Origin: Streptococcus intermedius SK54 = ATCC 27335
GTDB lineage: Bacteria > Bacillota > Bacilli > Lactobacillales > Streptococcaceae
Length of the DNA stretch: 64,000 bases
Assembly: GCF_000413475.1 (NCBI RefSeq)
Contig: NZ_ATFK01000003.1
Location: 1 to 64,000 of the forward strand
Reading direction: 5' to 3'
Shown here: in pieces, positions 33,799-42,377 of the stretch
Numbering within the stretch: the first letter of the stretch is position 1
Layout: every line of letters begins with the position of its first letter
Notes under the pieces: model-generated
Database searches by the model: none
What the model was told of the DNA's origin: nothing
Seen by the model: only the letters and a program-made list of their open reading frames with translations
Program-made: the position numbers and the translations under genes

Positions 33799-35853
33799 GT
33801 GAGCTTACTCCTTTATATTATTATCTTCTTATCTGTTTTGATTGTTTCAAATGCAATGAATAAGCTATTTCCTAGTCTGCCAACACCTCTTGTACAAATT
33901 CTTTTAGGAATTGGCTTGAGATTTCTTCTGCCGATCGGCAGATTTCATTTGGAAACGGAGATTTTTCTAGCTCTTATCATTGGACCGTTACTGTTTCGGG
34001 AGGCAGAAGAAAGTGACGTTACTAGTATTCTTAAGCATTGGAAGATTGTGGTTTATTTAATTTTTCCAGTGATCTTTCTCTCTACTTTGAGTCTTGGCTT
34101 TTTAGCGCATGTACTTTGGGCAGTTCTTCCTCTTGCGGCTTGTATCGCAGTTGGGGCCGCTTTGGGGCCAACTGATTTAGTGGCCTTTGCGTCCTTATCT
34201 GAACGCTTTACCTTTCCAAAACGTGTAGAAAATATTTTGAAAGGTGAGGGCTTATTGAATGATGCGAGTGGTCTGGTTGCTTTTCAATTTGCTTTGATGG
34301 CTTGGATGACAGGAACGTTTTCTATTAAGCAAGCAAGTTTTTCTCTGCTTATTTCCATTATTGGTGGCTTTATAGTAGGCAGCTTTACTGCTTTTTTGAA
34401 CCGGCAGTTACAAAAGTTACTTCATACGGTTCGAGCCTTAGATATTGCAGGAGAATTGTTGTTAGAACTAAGTTTACCATTATTGACTTTCTTTCTAGCA
34501 GAAGAAATCCATGTATCAGGGATTATTGCTGTGGTCGTGGCAGGAATTTTTAAGGCCAGTCGTTTTAAAAGGATTACTTTATTAGAAGCTCAAGTCAATA
34601 TTGTGGCAGATACGATTTGGCAAACTATTACATTTATGTTGAACGGGTCTGTCTTTGTTATTTTAGGAATTGAGTTAGAAACGATAGCTGAGCCTATTTT
34701 GAAGAATCCTGTATATGATAATTTCTGGCTTCTTCTGACAATTCTTTTGTTAACGATTGTGTTGTTTACTATTCGTTTTGTAATGATTTCTGGCTTTTAT
34801 TTTTTGAGAAGTCTGCGGTTGAAAAAAAGAATGTCAAATTATTGGAGGGATATGGCACTGTTTACTTTTTCAGGTGTGAAAGGAACGGTGTCTATTGCGA
34901 CGATTCTCTTGATTCCAACAGCTTTAGAGAAAAAATATCCCCTTTTACTTTTTTTGGTGGCTGGAGTTACGTTACTTAGTTTTTTGACAGGACTTGTAGT
35001 ATTGCCTCGGTTGTCAGAAAACAAAGAAGAATCATCAGACTACCTCATGCAGATTGCTATTTTAAATGACGTTGTCCAAGAATTGGAAAAAGAGTTGAAA
35101 CACACTAAAGTTAAGGCTCCTCTTTATGCAGCTATTGATAATTATCATGGACGGATTGAGCATCTTATTTTAGAGCAAGAAGGAAAATCTGTTCAAAAGG
35201 ACTTGACAGATTTGCAATTACTGATGTTAAGTATCGAAAGCGATGGTCTAGAACAGGCTTACGAAGAAAGGAATATTAGCAATCGTGCCTACTCCATTTA
35301 TCAGCGCTATTTATGGAGTATGGAACAAAGAATCAATCGAAATCTCGCTTCGCGCTTAAACTATTTTTTGATTGTTTCTTTTCGAATTGTTCGCTTCCTA
35401 CTTCATGAGGTATTTACGCTGGGTTCTACTTTTCGTAATTGGCTCAATCAAGATAGAATAAATCCTAGTAAAACTGAAAAAGAAGAAATTGCCGAGCTGT
35501 ATTTAGCCAATACAGAAGTGATTATTAGTAGTTTAGAAAATTTGAAGGGTGTTTATAATACTGCACTCATCAATTTCTTACAAGATTCGCGCATTCGTGA
35601 GACAGCGATTATTGAAAGTGGTGCTTTTATTGAGCGGGTTATTACGCGTATCAAACCGAATAATATCAAGGAAATGCTGCGAGGGTACTATTTGGAACGG
35701 AAGATTATTTTTGAGTATGAACACGAAAAGCTCATCTCAGCGAGTTATGCAAAATATCTTCGTCAAAATGTTAATAATTTAGAAAACTATTCTTTAAAAG
35801 AAACTGCTAATACGTTACCATACGACATGATGGATTATGTTAAACAAAAATAA
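33799..35853 (+). CDS. CPA1-family Na+/H+ antiporter (NhaP-like)
   Basis: A 684-residue cation/proton antiporter. The first ~410 residues contain about 12 membrane helices with the CPA1 signatures GAALGPTDLVAFASL and GEGLLNDASGLVAFQFAL, where the ND pair is the ion-binding site, and FTFSGVKGTVSIATILL. The C-terminal ~270 residues are a soluble helical cytoplasmic tail, probably regulatory. The start is GTG at 33799 with AAGGAGG 6 bases upstream; no ATG fits. Role: sodium or potassium extrusion and pH homeostasis. Confidence 0.92.
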   Translation: MSLLLYIIIFLSVLIVSNAMNKLFPSLPTPLVQILLGIGLRFLLPIGRFHLETEIFLALIIGPLLFREAEESDVTSILKHWKIVVYLIFPVIFLSTLSLGFLAHVLWAVLPLAACIAVGAALGPTDLVAFASLSERFTFPKRVENILKGEGLLNDASGLVAFQFALMAWMTGTFSIKQASFSLLISIIGGFIVGSFTAFLNRQLQKLLHTVRALDIAGELLLELSLPLLTFFLAEEIHVSGIIAVVVAGIFKASRFKRITLLEAQVNIVADTIWQTITFMLNGSVFVILGIELETIAEPILKNPVYDNFWLLLTILLLTIVLFTIRFVMISGFYFLRSLRLKKRMSNYWRDMALFTFSGVKGTVSIATILLIPTALEKKYPLLLFLVAGVTLLSFLTGLVVLPRLSENKEESSDYLMQIAILNDVVQELEKELKHTKVKAPLYAAIDNYHGRIEHLILEQEGKSVQKDLTDLQLLMLSIESDGLEQAYEERNISNRAYSIYQRYLWSMEQRINRNLASRLNYFLIVSFRIVRFLLHEVFTLGSTFRNWLNQDRINPSKTEKEEIAELYLANTEVIISSLENLKGVYNTALINFLQDSRIRETAIIESGAFIERVITRIKPNNIKEMLRGYYLERKIIFEYEHEKLISASYAKYLRQNVNNLENYSLKETANTLPYDMMDYVKQK

Positions 35854-35904
35854 TAAAACGGGAGCGGAGTGAGTACTTTGTTGCGAACCCCCTCCTTTTT
35901 TAGA

Positions 35905-35932
35905 TAAAAAAATAAGCCCTGTGAGGCCTATT
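35905..35932 (-). terminator. Terminator of the DUF1827 gene (minus strand)
   Basis: Reading the minus strand, AATAGGCC pairs with GGCTTATT (eight pairs with one G-U; plus-strand arms 35911-35918 and 35925-35932) and is followed by a run of T. The stem includes the DUF1827 stop codon. Confidence 0.7.
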
Positions 35933-36227
35933 TGGTTGGAATGGATATTTCAATAAGATTTGTTGAATAGAGTGTCTTAATTCGAGATGCATCAATCGAT
36001 TTTATATTAACCTTTCGTTTCAGAAAAAATTCTCGAATTTTTTCAACTTCTTGTTCACGAATGGCACGGTGTTTATTTGAAATCAGAATTTCATAATGAA
36101 GAGGGGCTTGCGTAAAGACGACGTCTGTATTTCCGGCGGAAAAAGTCTCAACTAGTGTAGCATCTGTACTTTCTAATTGACTTTGTACAAGGCGTGCATG
36201 GCTGTTTGTCGTGTTAATAAGCTTCAT
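35928..36227 (-). CDS. DUF1827 family protein
   Basis: A 99-residue cytosolic protein matching the lactic-acid-bacterial DUF1827 family (MKLINTTNSHARLVQSQLE at the N-terminus, then VVFTQAPLHYEILISNKHRAI). Function unknown. AGGAAGTC lies just upstream of the ATG. It is downstream of, and on the same strand as, a Nudix gene with a 63-base gap. Confidence 0.88.
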   Translation of the reverse strand: MKLINTTNSHARLVQSQLESTDATLVETFSAGNTDVVFTQAPLHYEILISNKHRAIREQEVEKIREFFLKRKVNIKSIDASRIKTLYSTNLIEISIPTK

Positions 36228-36290
36228 CTGACTTCCTCCTATATTCTATCCCTATTATAGCACTTTTCCATAAGAAATGTGAACAATTTC

Positions 36291-36740
36291 TCAGACTTTA
36301 TGACTCTTTTTCCACATTTCAATTCCCCATTTATGGCTTCCACGTTTTAGTTTGGAAATAGCTTCTTCGATTGGAAGCCAAGCAAGCTGATTAAAATCCT
36401 CTAACGGTGCTTGTAATTTCTCATAATGGCTTACTTCATAAATGTAGGCAGGGTTATAAAAATAAGTGTCGCGGTGACGAGAATAGAAATATTCATCTGC
36501 TTCTCCGTAATATTGACCAATGTGAGCAGTAAAACCAAGCTCTTCAATCAGTTCACGTTTTAAGGCAGTCAAGTGATCTTCGCCTTGCTCAATCTCGCCT
36601 CCTGGTAAGAACCAAGCACCGTTTGGAGCCTGGACTAAAATTATATTTTCTTTCTTTTCGTCTGGAATAACTGCGTAAACACCATAGCGATTAACATATT
36701 GAATGCCTTCTTGTCTTTCTCCAAAAGTTGCGACTGTCAT
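36291..36740 (-). CDS. Nudix hydrolase
   Basis: A 149-residue Nudix protein. The Nudix box GGEIEQGEDHLTALKRELIEELGF (in two parts: GGEIEQGE then RELIEELGF; about residues 47-70) is intact. Substrate unknown; likely a nucleoside diphosphate derivative. The C-terminal HKWGIEMWKKSHKV and the N-terminal GERQEGIQYVNRYGVYAVI are unlike MutX, so this is a different subfamily. Probably co-transcribed with DUF1827. Confidence 0.9.
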   Translation of the reverse strand: MTVATFGERQEGIQYVNRYGVYAVIPDEKKENIILVQAPNGAWFLPGGEIEQGEDHLTALKRELIEELGFTAHIGQYYGEADEYFYSRHRDTYFYNPAYIYEVSHYEKLQAPLEDFNQLAWLPIEEAISKLKRGSHKWGIEMWKKSHKV

Positions 36741-36865
36741 ATTTGTTCCTCTTTTGTGACTAGTTTACTATTATCATAAAGGATGAAGTGGTTACTGTCA
36801 AGGGTTTAATAAGATTTCGTTTTGTTCAGTCACTTGTTATTAAAACAAGACAAGATTTGGCAAGT

Positions 36866-36879
36866 TATAATGGTATAAT
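36866..36879 (+). promoter_or_regulatory. Promoter region of the WYL regulator gene
   Basis: Two overlapping -10 candidates occur: TATAAT at 36866-36871 and the extended TGGTATAAT with hexamer 36874-36879. AGAGAGGTG (Shine-Dalgarno) follows. Confidence 0.55.
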
Positions 36880-36896
36880 TATAGAGAGGTGAAAAC

Positions 36897-37790
36897 ATGA
36901 CTCAAGGAAGATTACTAGGTATCATTTATTATCTACTAGGGAATGGGCATGCTACAGCACCAGCATTGGCTGAGAAGTTTGAGGTGTCGATTCGTACTAT
37001 TTATCGTGATGTGGATCGGTTAAGCAGTGTAGGTATCCCTATTTATTGTAATCCGGGGAAAGGCGGTGGCATTTTTTTACTGGATTCATTTGTACTGGAT
37101 AAAAGTTTACTATCGGCTCAGGAGCAAGAAGAATTGCTCTTATCTGTACAAGGCTTACAAGCTTTACGAGAAGAAAATCAAGTATTAGAAAAGCTGCAGG
37201 CTTTGTTTCAAATTAAAATGGATAACTGGCTACAAATTGATTTTACAGATTGGCGTGGACAAAAATACTATCAAGAAACGTTCGAGCAGATTAAGAGAGG
37301 AATCTTTCAGAGGCGGCTTCTTCAGTTTGACTACTTGAATCAACAGGGTGAAGAGATGAGCAGATGGGTTGAACCTATGCAATTGATTTTTAAAAGTCAA
37401 GATTGGTATTTATATGGATTTTGTCGGAGAAAACAGGATTTTCGGTTATTCAAACTAAGTCGAATCAATCACTGCCAGCTATCACCTGAAATATTTGACC
37501 GAGAGTTAAGACAAGCTGACTTTCAAAGTAAAGAAAACCAACAGGAAACAATTCGGCTACAATTGAAATTTGAAAAACATCAAGCTTTTCGTGTCTATGA
37601 AGAATTTTCTGGTTTGATTTCGACAGATGTGGTAGGAAATTTACTTGTAGAAGCAGAATTTCCGAATCATGACAGTCTTTATGCTTATCTTTTATCCTTT
37701 TTGGATGGAGTGGAAGTGTTAGAACCGCCTGAAGTGCGACAGAAATTAGCAAAAAAATTAAACGAAATTTTCCAAAAATATAAAAGTTGA
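36897..37790 (+). CDS. YafY/DeoR-type transcriptional regulator with WYL domain
   Basis: A 297-residue regulator: an N-terminal winged helix (RLLGIIYYLLGNGHATAPALAEKFEVSIRTIYRDVDRLSSVG, about 5-45), a WYL ligand-sensing domain around residues 140-200 (with RLLQFDYLNQQGEEMSRWVEPM, QDWYLYGFCRRKQDFRLFKLSRI) and a WCX-type C-terminal extension. WYL proteins sense nucleic-acid or nucleotide ligands in several systems; the ligand here is unknown. The next gene, a GyrI-like protein 60 bases downstream on the same strand, is the likely target or partner. Probably autoregulated, but no operator was identified. Confidence 0.9.
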   Translation: MTQGRLLGIIYYLLGNGHATAPALAEKFEVSIRTIYRDVDRLSSVGIPIYCNPGKGGGIFLLDSFVLDKSLLSAQEQEELLLSVQGLQALREENQVLEKLQALFQIKMDNWLQIDFTDWRGQKYYQETFEQIKRGIFQRRLLQFDYLNQQGEEMSRWVEPMQLIFKSQDWYLYGFCRRKQDFRLFKLSRINHCQLSPEIFDRELRQADFQSKENQQETIRLQLKFEKHQAFRVYEEFSGLISTDVVGNLLVEAEFPNHDSLYAYLLSFLDGVEVLEPPEVRQKLAKKLNEIFQKYKS

Positions 37791-37796
37791 CAGAAA

Positions 37797-37826
37797 CTGA
37801 CAAGTTTACTTTGTTATGATTATGAT
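37797..37826 (+). promoter_or_regulatory. Possible promoter of the GyrI-like gene
   Basis: CTGACA (37797-37802), 18 bp, TATGAT (37821-37826). A better -35, TTGACA at 37787-37792, has poor spacing to any -10. AAAGGGGT precedes the ATG. Confidence 0.45.
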
Positions 37827-37849
37827 AGAAAAACGAAAGGGGTAAACAA

Positions 37850-38455
37850 ATGAAATATGAATGGAGAAAGGCTGAAAAAGCTATATATGGTGTGAAGGCA
37901 AGTCCGACGCTAGTGACGGTTCCTGACCAGACTTTCATTATGATTGACGGAGAAGGCAATCCAAATAGCTCTGATTTCTCTGAGCGAGTTTCGGCTCTGT
38001 ACTCTCTTGCTTATGCAGTTAAAATGGATTATAAAAAATCCAATCCAGAGCTAGAAGTGACAGATTTTACAGTCTATCCGCTGGAAGGGATTTGGCGGCA
38101 AAAAGAAGCAGAAGTTTTAGTAAAAGATGACTTGGTTTATACAATTATGATTGCACAGCCGGAGTTTATCACCAGAGAAATGGTTGAAAAAGCTCTTGCA
38201 AAAGTAAAAGTGAAAAAACCAAATTTACACTATGATGAAATTCGCTTCGAACGAATGGATGAAGGAAATAGTATTGCAATGCTTCATGTAGGACCTTTTG
38301 ACGATGAACCGCAAACTTTTGCGAAAATGGATGCTTTCTGTCAAGAAAATGGGTTAAAACGTTGTATGAATTACCATCGTGAAATATATTTGAACAACAA
38401 AAATCGAACAAGTCCACAAAAGCTGAAGACAATTTTGAGATACAGGGTTCAGTAA
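37850..38455 (+). CDS. GyrI-like small-molecule-binding domain protein
   Basis: A 201-residue protein of the GyrI-like/SRPBCC-related small-molecule-binding superfamily. The N-terminal half has VPDQTFIMIDGEGNPNSSDF, and the C-terminal half shows the GyrI signature LHVGPFDDEPQTFAKMDAFCQENGL followed by YHREIYLNNKNRTSPQKLKTILRYRV. Members bind drugs or hydrophobic metabolites and some hydrolyse cyclopropanoid compounds. It stands just after the WYL regulator, forming a two-gene sensor/response pair. Strong terminator downstream. Confidence 0.9.
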   Translation: MKYEWRKAEKAIYGVKASPTLVTVPDQTFIMIDGEGNPNSSDFSERVSALYSLAYAVKMDYKKSNPELEVTDFTVYPLEGIWRQKEAEVLVKDDLVYTIMIAQPEFITREMVEKALAKVKVKKPNLHYDEIRFERMDEGNSIAMLHVGPFDDEPQTFAKMDAFCQENGLKRCMNYHREIYLNNKNRTSPQKLKTILRYRVQ

Positions 38456-38459
38456 CTAG

Positions 38460-38495
38460 AAATCACTCCTTAGAGAAACTTCTAAGGAGTGATTT
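38460..38495. terminator. Bidirectional terminator between the GyrI-like gene and clpE
   Basis: A perfect 15-bp stem (38460-38474 with 38481-38495, core ATCACTCCTTAG) has a 6-nt loop with T following on the plus strand and A preceding. Confidence 0.93.
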
Positions 38496-38501
38496 TTGTA
38501 T

Positions 38502-40769
38502 CTAATTAGCATTGTTATCTATTGTTGTCTTGGATTTATTCTCAGATTTTTTAGCTGGTTTGATGACAATCTTACCATTACTTGTCATGATAGCTTTGAG
38601 CTCTTTGTCGCTTGGATGTTCAAGATAGTAGTCAGTGATAGCATCCTCAATGTGATCTTGGATTGTCCGACGAAGTGGACGAGCTCCCATTTTCGGATCG
38701 TAACCAAGATTAACTAATTTTTCCTTGACTTTATCTGTTACATCTAGGTAAATGTCATTCGTGGCAAGCCGTTCATTGACATCTTTAAGCATCAAATCTA
38801 CGATTTGTAGGAGATTTTCTTTGCTAAGAGATTTGAACTCAATAATACCATCAAAACGGTTCATAAATTCTGGACTGAAGAAGTTCCCTAATTCACCGAT
38901 AACAGAATTGGTTCGTCCTTCACGCGCTGCACCGAATCCGACGTTTGCTTCAACTTTTCCAGTACCGGCGTTGGAAGTCATAATGATAATCGTATCTTTG
39001 AAACTGACTGTCCGACCTTGTCCATCTGTCAGACGTCCGTCATCCAGTACTTGCAAGAACATGTGCATGACATCTGGGTGAGCTTTTTCTATTTCATCAA
39101 GTAAAATGAGAGAATAAGGATTACGACGTACGCGTTCTGTTAATTGCCCAGCCTCTTCGTAGCCAACGTAACCTGGAGGAGCTCCGACGAGTTTTGCTAC
39201 GCTATGTTTTTCCATATACTCACTCATATCAAAGCGAATCATGCTGTCAGCTGAACCAAAGAGCTCAATCGCTAATTGTTTAGAAAGTTCTGTTTTGCCG
39301 ACACCGGTTGGCCCAACAAAAAGGAAAGAACCAATTGGTCGGTTTGGTGTACCTAGTCCAACTCGATTACGGCGAATAGCTTTGGCAATTTTATCAACAG
39401 CATCATCTTGACCAATGACATGAGTTTTCAAATCATCAGCCAGACTAATCAATTGTGATTGTTCCTTTTCTTTCAAGTCGCCAACTGGAATATTGGTCTT
39501 TTGCTCAATGATATGTTCAATGGTTTTTTCACTGATAAGAGGCGTATCTTGATCAGCCATTTTATTTTGCTGCATTTCTTTGTATTTGGCAATTTGGTCA
39601 CGGAAATAAGCAGCTTTTTCAAAATCTTCATCACGAGTAGCTTGTGCCTTGAGATTTTCAGCTTCTACCAATCGTTGATCAATGACTTTTGGATCGACAA
39701 AGTTAAGTGTCAGATTCATCTTAGAGCCTGCTTCATCTAGCAAGTCAATGGCCTTATCAGGCAAGAAGCGATCTTGGATATACCGATTGGACAAGACAGC
39801 TGCTGCTTCAATGGCATCGTCGGTGTATTTGACGTGGTGATAGTCTTCGTATTTCTTTTGAATACCTTTGAGGATAGTGATCGTTTCTTCAACTGTTGGT
39901 TCATCAACTTTTACAGGCTGCATACGGCGTTCCAGTGCAGCATCTTTTTCGATAATCCGGTATTCATTGAGAGTTGTGGCACCAACTAATTGGAGTTCAC
40001 CGCGAGCAAGTGCTGGTTTTAGAATGTTTCCAGCATCCATATTTCCATCACCAGCAGAACCAGCTCCAACAATTTCGTGAATTTCATCAATGAATAATAT
40101 CACATCCTGACGAGAGCGAATTTCGTTCATGAGTTTTTGCATTCGTTCTTCAAATTGACCACGGATGCCAGTTCCTTGAACCAAGCTAACGACATCTAAG
40201 CGGATAACTTCTTTGCCTTGGAGTTTATGTGGCACATCACCGTCTACAATTTTCTGAGCCAAGCCTTCGACAACTGCTGTTTTACCGACACCGGGCTCTC
40301 CGATGAGGACAGGGTTGTTCTTCGTTCTACGATTGAGGATTTCAATAACACGAACAATTTCCTCATCACGACCAATCACGGGGTCAATTTCACCACGCCG
40401 AGCAAATTTAGTCACATTGATACCGAATTCCTCTAGGAGACCTTTAGGTTGCTGTGATGCTTGTTGGCGTGCACTATTGCCTTGATTGGAGCCATAGCCT
40501 CCATTGCCATATCCACCACCTGATTGAGTAGGAGGAGTCTGCGGTTCTTGATGATTTTGAAAATTCCCTATATTGCTAAAGAAATCATCAAATGGATCTA
40601 GGTTGTTTTGATTATTCATATTGGTCATGCCACGAAACAAGGCATTGTTTGGATCCGTTTTCATGATTTGATAACAATTTTGACAGAGGTCAACTTGATG
40701 TTGTTTCCCATTAACATTTGTGTAAAGATGAATGGTAGATTCATTTATTTTACAGTTTTGACAAAGCAT
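38502..40769 (-). CDS. clpE: ATP-dependent Clp protease ATPase subunit ClpE
   Basis: ClpE (755 residues) is a Hsp100 AAA+ unfoldase that feeds ClpP and handles heat-damaged proteins. The N-terminal zinc finger has C3-x2-C6 and C29-x2-C32, followed by a Gly/Gln/Asn-rich linker (about 50-110). AAA-1 carries [11 protein letters not shown]-2 carries GPTGVGKTE, with a UVR-type linker between ([19 protein letters not shown]). The Clp C-terminal domain includes [15 protein letters not shown]. CtsR boxes lie between the promoter and the start codon, so the gene is heat-shock controlled. Confidence 0.97.
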   Translation of the reverse strand: MLCQNCKINESTIHLYTNVNGKQHQVDLCQNCYQIMKTDPNNALFRGMTNMNNQNNLDPFDDFFSNIGNFQNHQEPQTPPTQSGGGYGNGGYGSNQGNSARQQASQQPKGLLEEFGINVTKFARRGEIDPVIGRDEEIVRVIEILNRRTKNNPVLIGEPGVGKTAVVEGLAQKIVDGDVPHKLQGKEVIRLDVVSLVQGTGIRGQFEERMQKLMNEIRSRQDVILFIDEIHEIVGAGSAGDGNMDAGNILKPALARGELQLVGATTLNEYRIIEKDAALERRMQPVKVDEPTVEETITILKGIQKKYEDYHHVKYTDDAIEAAAVLSNRYIQDRFLPDKAIDLLDEAGSKMNLTLNFVDPKVIDQRLVEAENLKAQATRDEDFEKAAYFRDQIAKYKEMQQNKMADQDTPLISEKTIEHIIEQKTNIPVGDLKEKEQSQLISLADDLKTHVIGQDDAVDKIAKAIRRNRVGLGTPNRPIGSFLFVGPTGVGKTELSKQLAIELFGSADSMIRFDMSEYMEKHSVAKLVGAPPGYVGYEEAGQLTERVRRNPYSLILLDEIEKAHPDVMHMFLQVLDDGRLTDGQGRTVSFKDTIIIMTSNAGTGKVEANVGFGAAREGRTNSVIGELGNFFSPEFMNRFDGIIEFKSLSKENLLQIVDLMLKDVNERLATNDIYLDVTDKVKEKLVNLGYDPKMGARPLRRTIQDHIEDAITDYYLEHPSDKELKAIMTSNGKIVIKPAKKSENKSKTTIDNNAN

Positions 40770-40805
40770 ACGCTACCTCTTTCTTTGAAAAATTTACTTG
40801 GCGAA

Positions 40806-40830
40806 GGTCAATTGGTCAATTATAGTCAAA
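40806..40830 (-). promoter_or_regulatory. CtsR operator of clpE
   Basis: Three direct heptads are seen on the plus strand: GGTCAAT (40806-40812), GGTCAAT (40814-40820) and AGTCAAA (40824-40830). The last two, spaced by TAT, fit the CtsR consensus RGTCAAA-NAN-RGTCAAA with one mismatch. They lie immediately downstream of the clpE -10. Confidence 0.88.
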
Positions 40831-40842
40831 CTTCTTAATTTC

Positions 40843-40870
40843 ATTATAGCAGTATTCTAAAACATTGCAA
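40843..40870 (-). promoter_or_regulatory. Promoter of clpE
   Basis: On the minus strand TTGCAA (40865-40870), 16 bp, TATAAT (40843-40848). The start of transcription near 40836 places the CtsR box over the initially transcribed DNA. A second TATAAT (40819-40824, minus strand) lies inside the CtsR box. Confidence 0.7.
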
Positions 40871-41008
40871 GGATAAAGTGTTAAAAGAGAGAAGTTTATA
40901 TTTGAGCGTTTCATTTTGTGTTAAATTTACCAAAAATGGGTCTTTTGCTGGTATTTCATCTTTCATTTGTGGTAAAATAGTAACGTATAAATGAATAGGA
41001 GAAGGAAA

Positions 41009-41239
41009 ATGGAATCACATTTAGTAAGAATTATCAATCGTTTAGATGCTATGACAAAAGATGGTGGCAATCTGAAACGTAATTTTGAACGTGACGGAGT
41101 TGTTGTAGCAGAAGTAGCTTATAGTTATGATGAAGAAAATGGCTCAGTTTTCACTTTGCGAGATGTTGCAGCGCGTGAAACATATACGTTTGATAGCATT
41201 GATTTGATTGCGATGGAAATCTATGAATTGTTGTATTAA
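41009..41239 (+). CDS. DUF1797 family protein (YkuJ-like)
   Basis: A 76-residue protein of the DUF1797/YkuJ family (ESHLVRIINRLDAMTKDGG at the N-terminus, EVAYSYDEENGSVFTLRDV in the middle, IAMEIYELLY at the end). Function unknown; cytosolic, mixed alpha/beta. The ATG at 41009 follows AGGAGAAGG; an ATG at 40991 would add MNRRRK and lies upstream of that Shine-Dalgarno, so it is unlikely. An extended -10 (TGGTAAAAT, 40970-40978) precedes it. Confidence 0.9.
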   Translation: MESHLVRIINRLDAMTKDGGNLKRNFERDGVVVAEVAYSYDEENGSVFTLRDVAARETYTFDSIDLIAMEIYELLY

Positions 41240-41286
41240 GTTTGTAAGTCTCTAATAAGAATATCCTCTAAGTATCCACTTAGATG

Positions 41287-41340
41287 TGAACTGTATCCCA
41301 AAAGTCAGACACAAAAAATCTAGCTTTTGGAGTCAGTGCA
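41287..41340. mobile_element. IS3/IS150-like terminal inverted repeat relic
   Basis: TGAACTGTATCCCAAAAGT..AGACA (41287-41311) resembles the left end of IS3/IS150-family elements. A degenerate inverted copy (TCTAGCTTTTGG..CAGTGCA, ending 41340) follows after only about seven bases, with no transposase between. This looks like a decayed element or MITE-like remnant. Only the two ends support the call. Confidence 0.4.
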
Positions 41341-41391
41341 ATATTGTCAAGTTGTTTCCTGTTCATTCAGAAAGCAGAAGGAGAATTTAAC

Positions 41392-41934
41392 ATGGTAAGG
41401 CCGACTAGCAAGACTGAGTTGATTAGTGCAGCGACACAGCAATATGCAAAGCTACAGTCATTGATTTCTCAATTAACAGAAGAAGAGTTGAATACCCCAT
41501 TTGATTTTTCAAAAGATGAGAAACGGAAAGAAGCTCATTGGAAGAGAGATAAAAATCTTAGAGATGTTCTCATTCACCTTTATGAGTGGCAACAATTACT
41601 TCTCAATTGGGTATATTCTAATCAAAATGGTGTAGAAAAGTCATTTTTACCACTAGCTTATAATTGGAAAAACTATGGTGAGTTGAATGTGGCATTCTGG
41701 CAGAAGCATCAACAGACTTCGTTAGAAGAAGCAACTAAAATGCTTCACCAATCTCAGAAAAACGTGCTGGTTTTAGCTGAAAATTTTACGGATGAAGAGT
41801 TGTTTTCAAAGGGCATCTATAAATGGGTTGGAGGGAGTACCCTCGGCTCCTACTTTATTAGTAGCACATCAAGTCATTATGACTGGGCTATGAAGAAGTT
41901 GAAAGCACATCGAAAGAACTGTAAAAGTCAGTAA
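41392..41934 (+). CDS. ClbS/DfsB family four-helix-bundle protein
   Basis: A 180-residue protein of the ClbS/DfsB (DUF1706) family within the DinB-like four-helix superfamily. Family features: RPTSKTELISAATQQYAKL at the start, RDVLIHLYEWQQLLLNWV in helix 2, YNWKNYGELNVAFWQKHQQTSLEEA, and KWVGGSTLGSYFISSTSSHYDWAMKKLK at the end. ClbS of Escherichia coli is a cyclopropane hydrolase that protects from colibactin; other members are uncharacterised. AAGGAG lies 9 bases before the ATG at 41392. It is flanked by a mobile-element relic and a BOX-like repeat, so it may be accessory DNA. Confidence 0.85.
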   Translation: MVRPTSKTELISAATQQYAKLQSLISQLTEEELNTPFDFSKDEKRKEAHWKRDKNLRDVLIHLYEWQQLLLNWVYSNQNGVEKSFLPLAYNWKNYGELNVAFWQKHQQTSLEEATKMLHQSQKNVLVLAENFTDEELFSKGIYKWVGGSTLGSYFISSTSSHYDWAMKKLKAHRKNCKSQ

Positions 41935-42328
41935 ACAATCAGTAGGGTTGGTAGCAAAAAGACAAACAACATACAATGGCTAAGAGAGCAAATCCAAAGA
42001 ACTTCACACCATTCTTTGATATGTCAAAGCGAATCCAAGGTTATTCCGTTCGAAGGTTGGCAAAAGTAACTTATCAAGTAAGGTGGTGGGGCAGAACGAA
42101 AAATTGAATATGTTTAGTTTCGCTCTCTTGTTTTTAGGCTCAGGTTACTCAAGAGACCAGGAGACTGTTGAGGTGGTGAATAAAGAAAACGAAGTGTTTA
42201 TCAAAGAAATTTGTTGGAGCCTAAAAGACGAACAAAATTGTGACTTGCTCCGCAAGTTCTGTTTGCAACCTAAAAGCAGTGCTTTAAGCATTAGCTACCG
42301 TGTCAAAGGCTTTCGACCATAATAAAAT
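41935..42328. other. Non-coding stretch between the ClbS-like gene and the Vex operon
   Basis: About 390 bases without a gene I can support. Open frames here lack a Shine-Dalgarno and recognisable domains; the longest (42083-42322) is partly a translation of the BOX-like repeat at 42241-42290. The sequence may be degenerate remains of an older gene or element. Confidence 0.55.
42241..42290 (+). repeat. BOX-like intergenic repeat, copy 1
   Basis: A 50-base stretch starting TGACTTGCTCCGCAAG, containing the CTTGC..GCAAG hairpin and the AAAGCAGTGCTTT dyad characteristic of the pneumococcal boxB module. It matches the copy at 61225-61274 at 38 of 50 positions without gaps. Confidence 0.7.
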
Positions 42329-42354
42329 GAGGCTGAGATCTTTTTCTCAGCCTC
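42329..42354 (-). terminator. Terminator of the Vex operon (minus strand)
   Basis: GAGGCTGAGA (42329-42338) pairs perfectly with TCTCAGCCTC (42345-42354) around TCTTTT. On the minus strand it is followed by ATTTTATT. Confidence 0.82.
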
Positions 42355-42377
42355 TTTATATGAATGGTTTCTGTGTT

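Noticed and set aside
37465..37959. A 164-codon minus-strand frame over the WYL and GyrI-like genes
   Set aside because: Antisense to two clear genes, no Shine-Dalgarno and no domain; a shadow frame.
42083..42322. A 79-codon open frame between the ClbS-like gene and the Vex operon
   Set aside because: No Shine-Dalgarno, no recognisable domain, and its 3' part is a translation of the BOX-like repeat.
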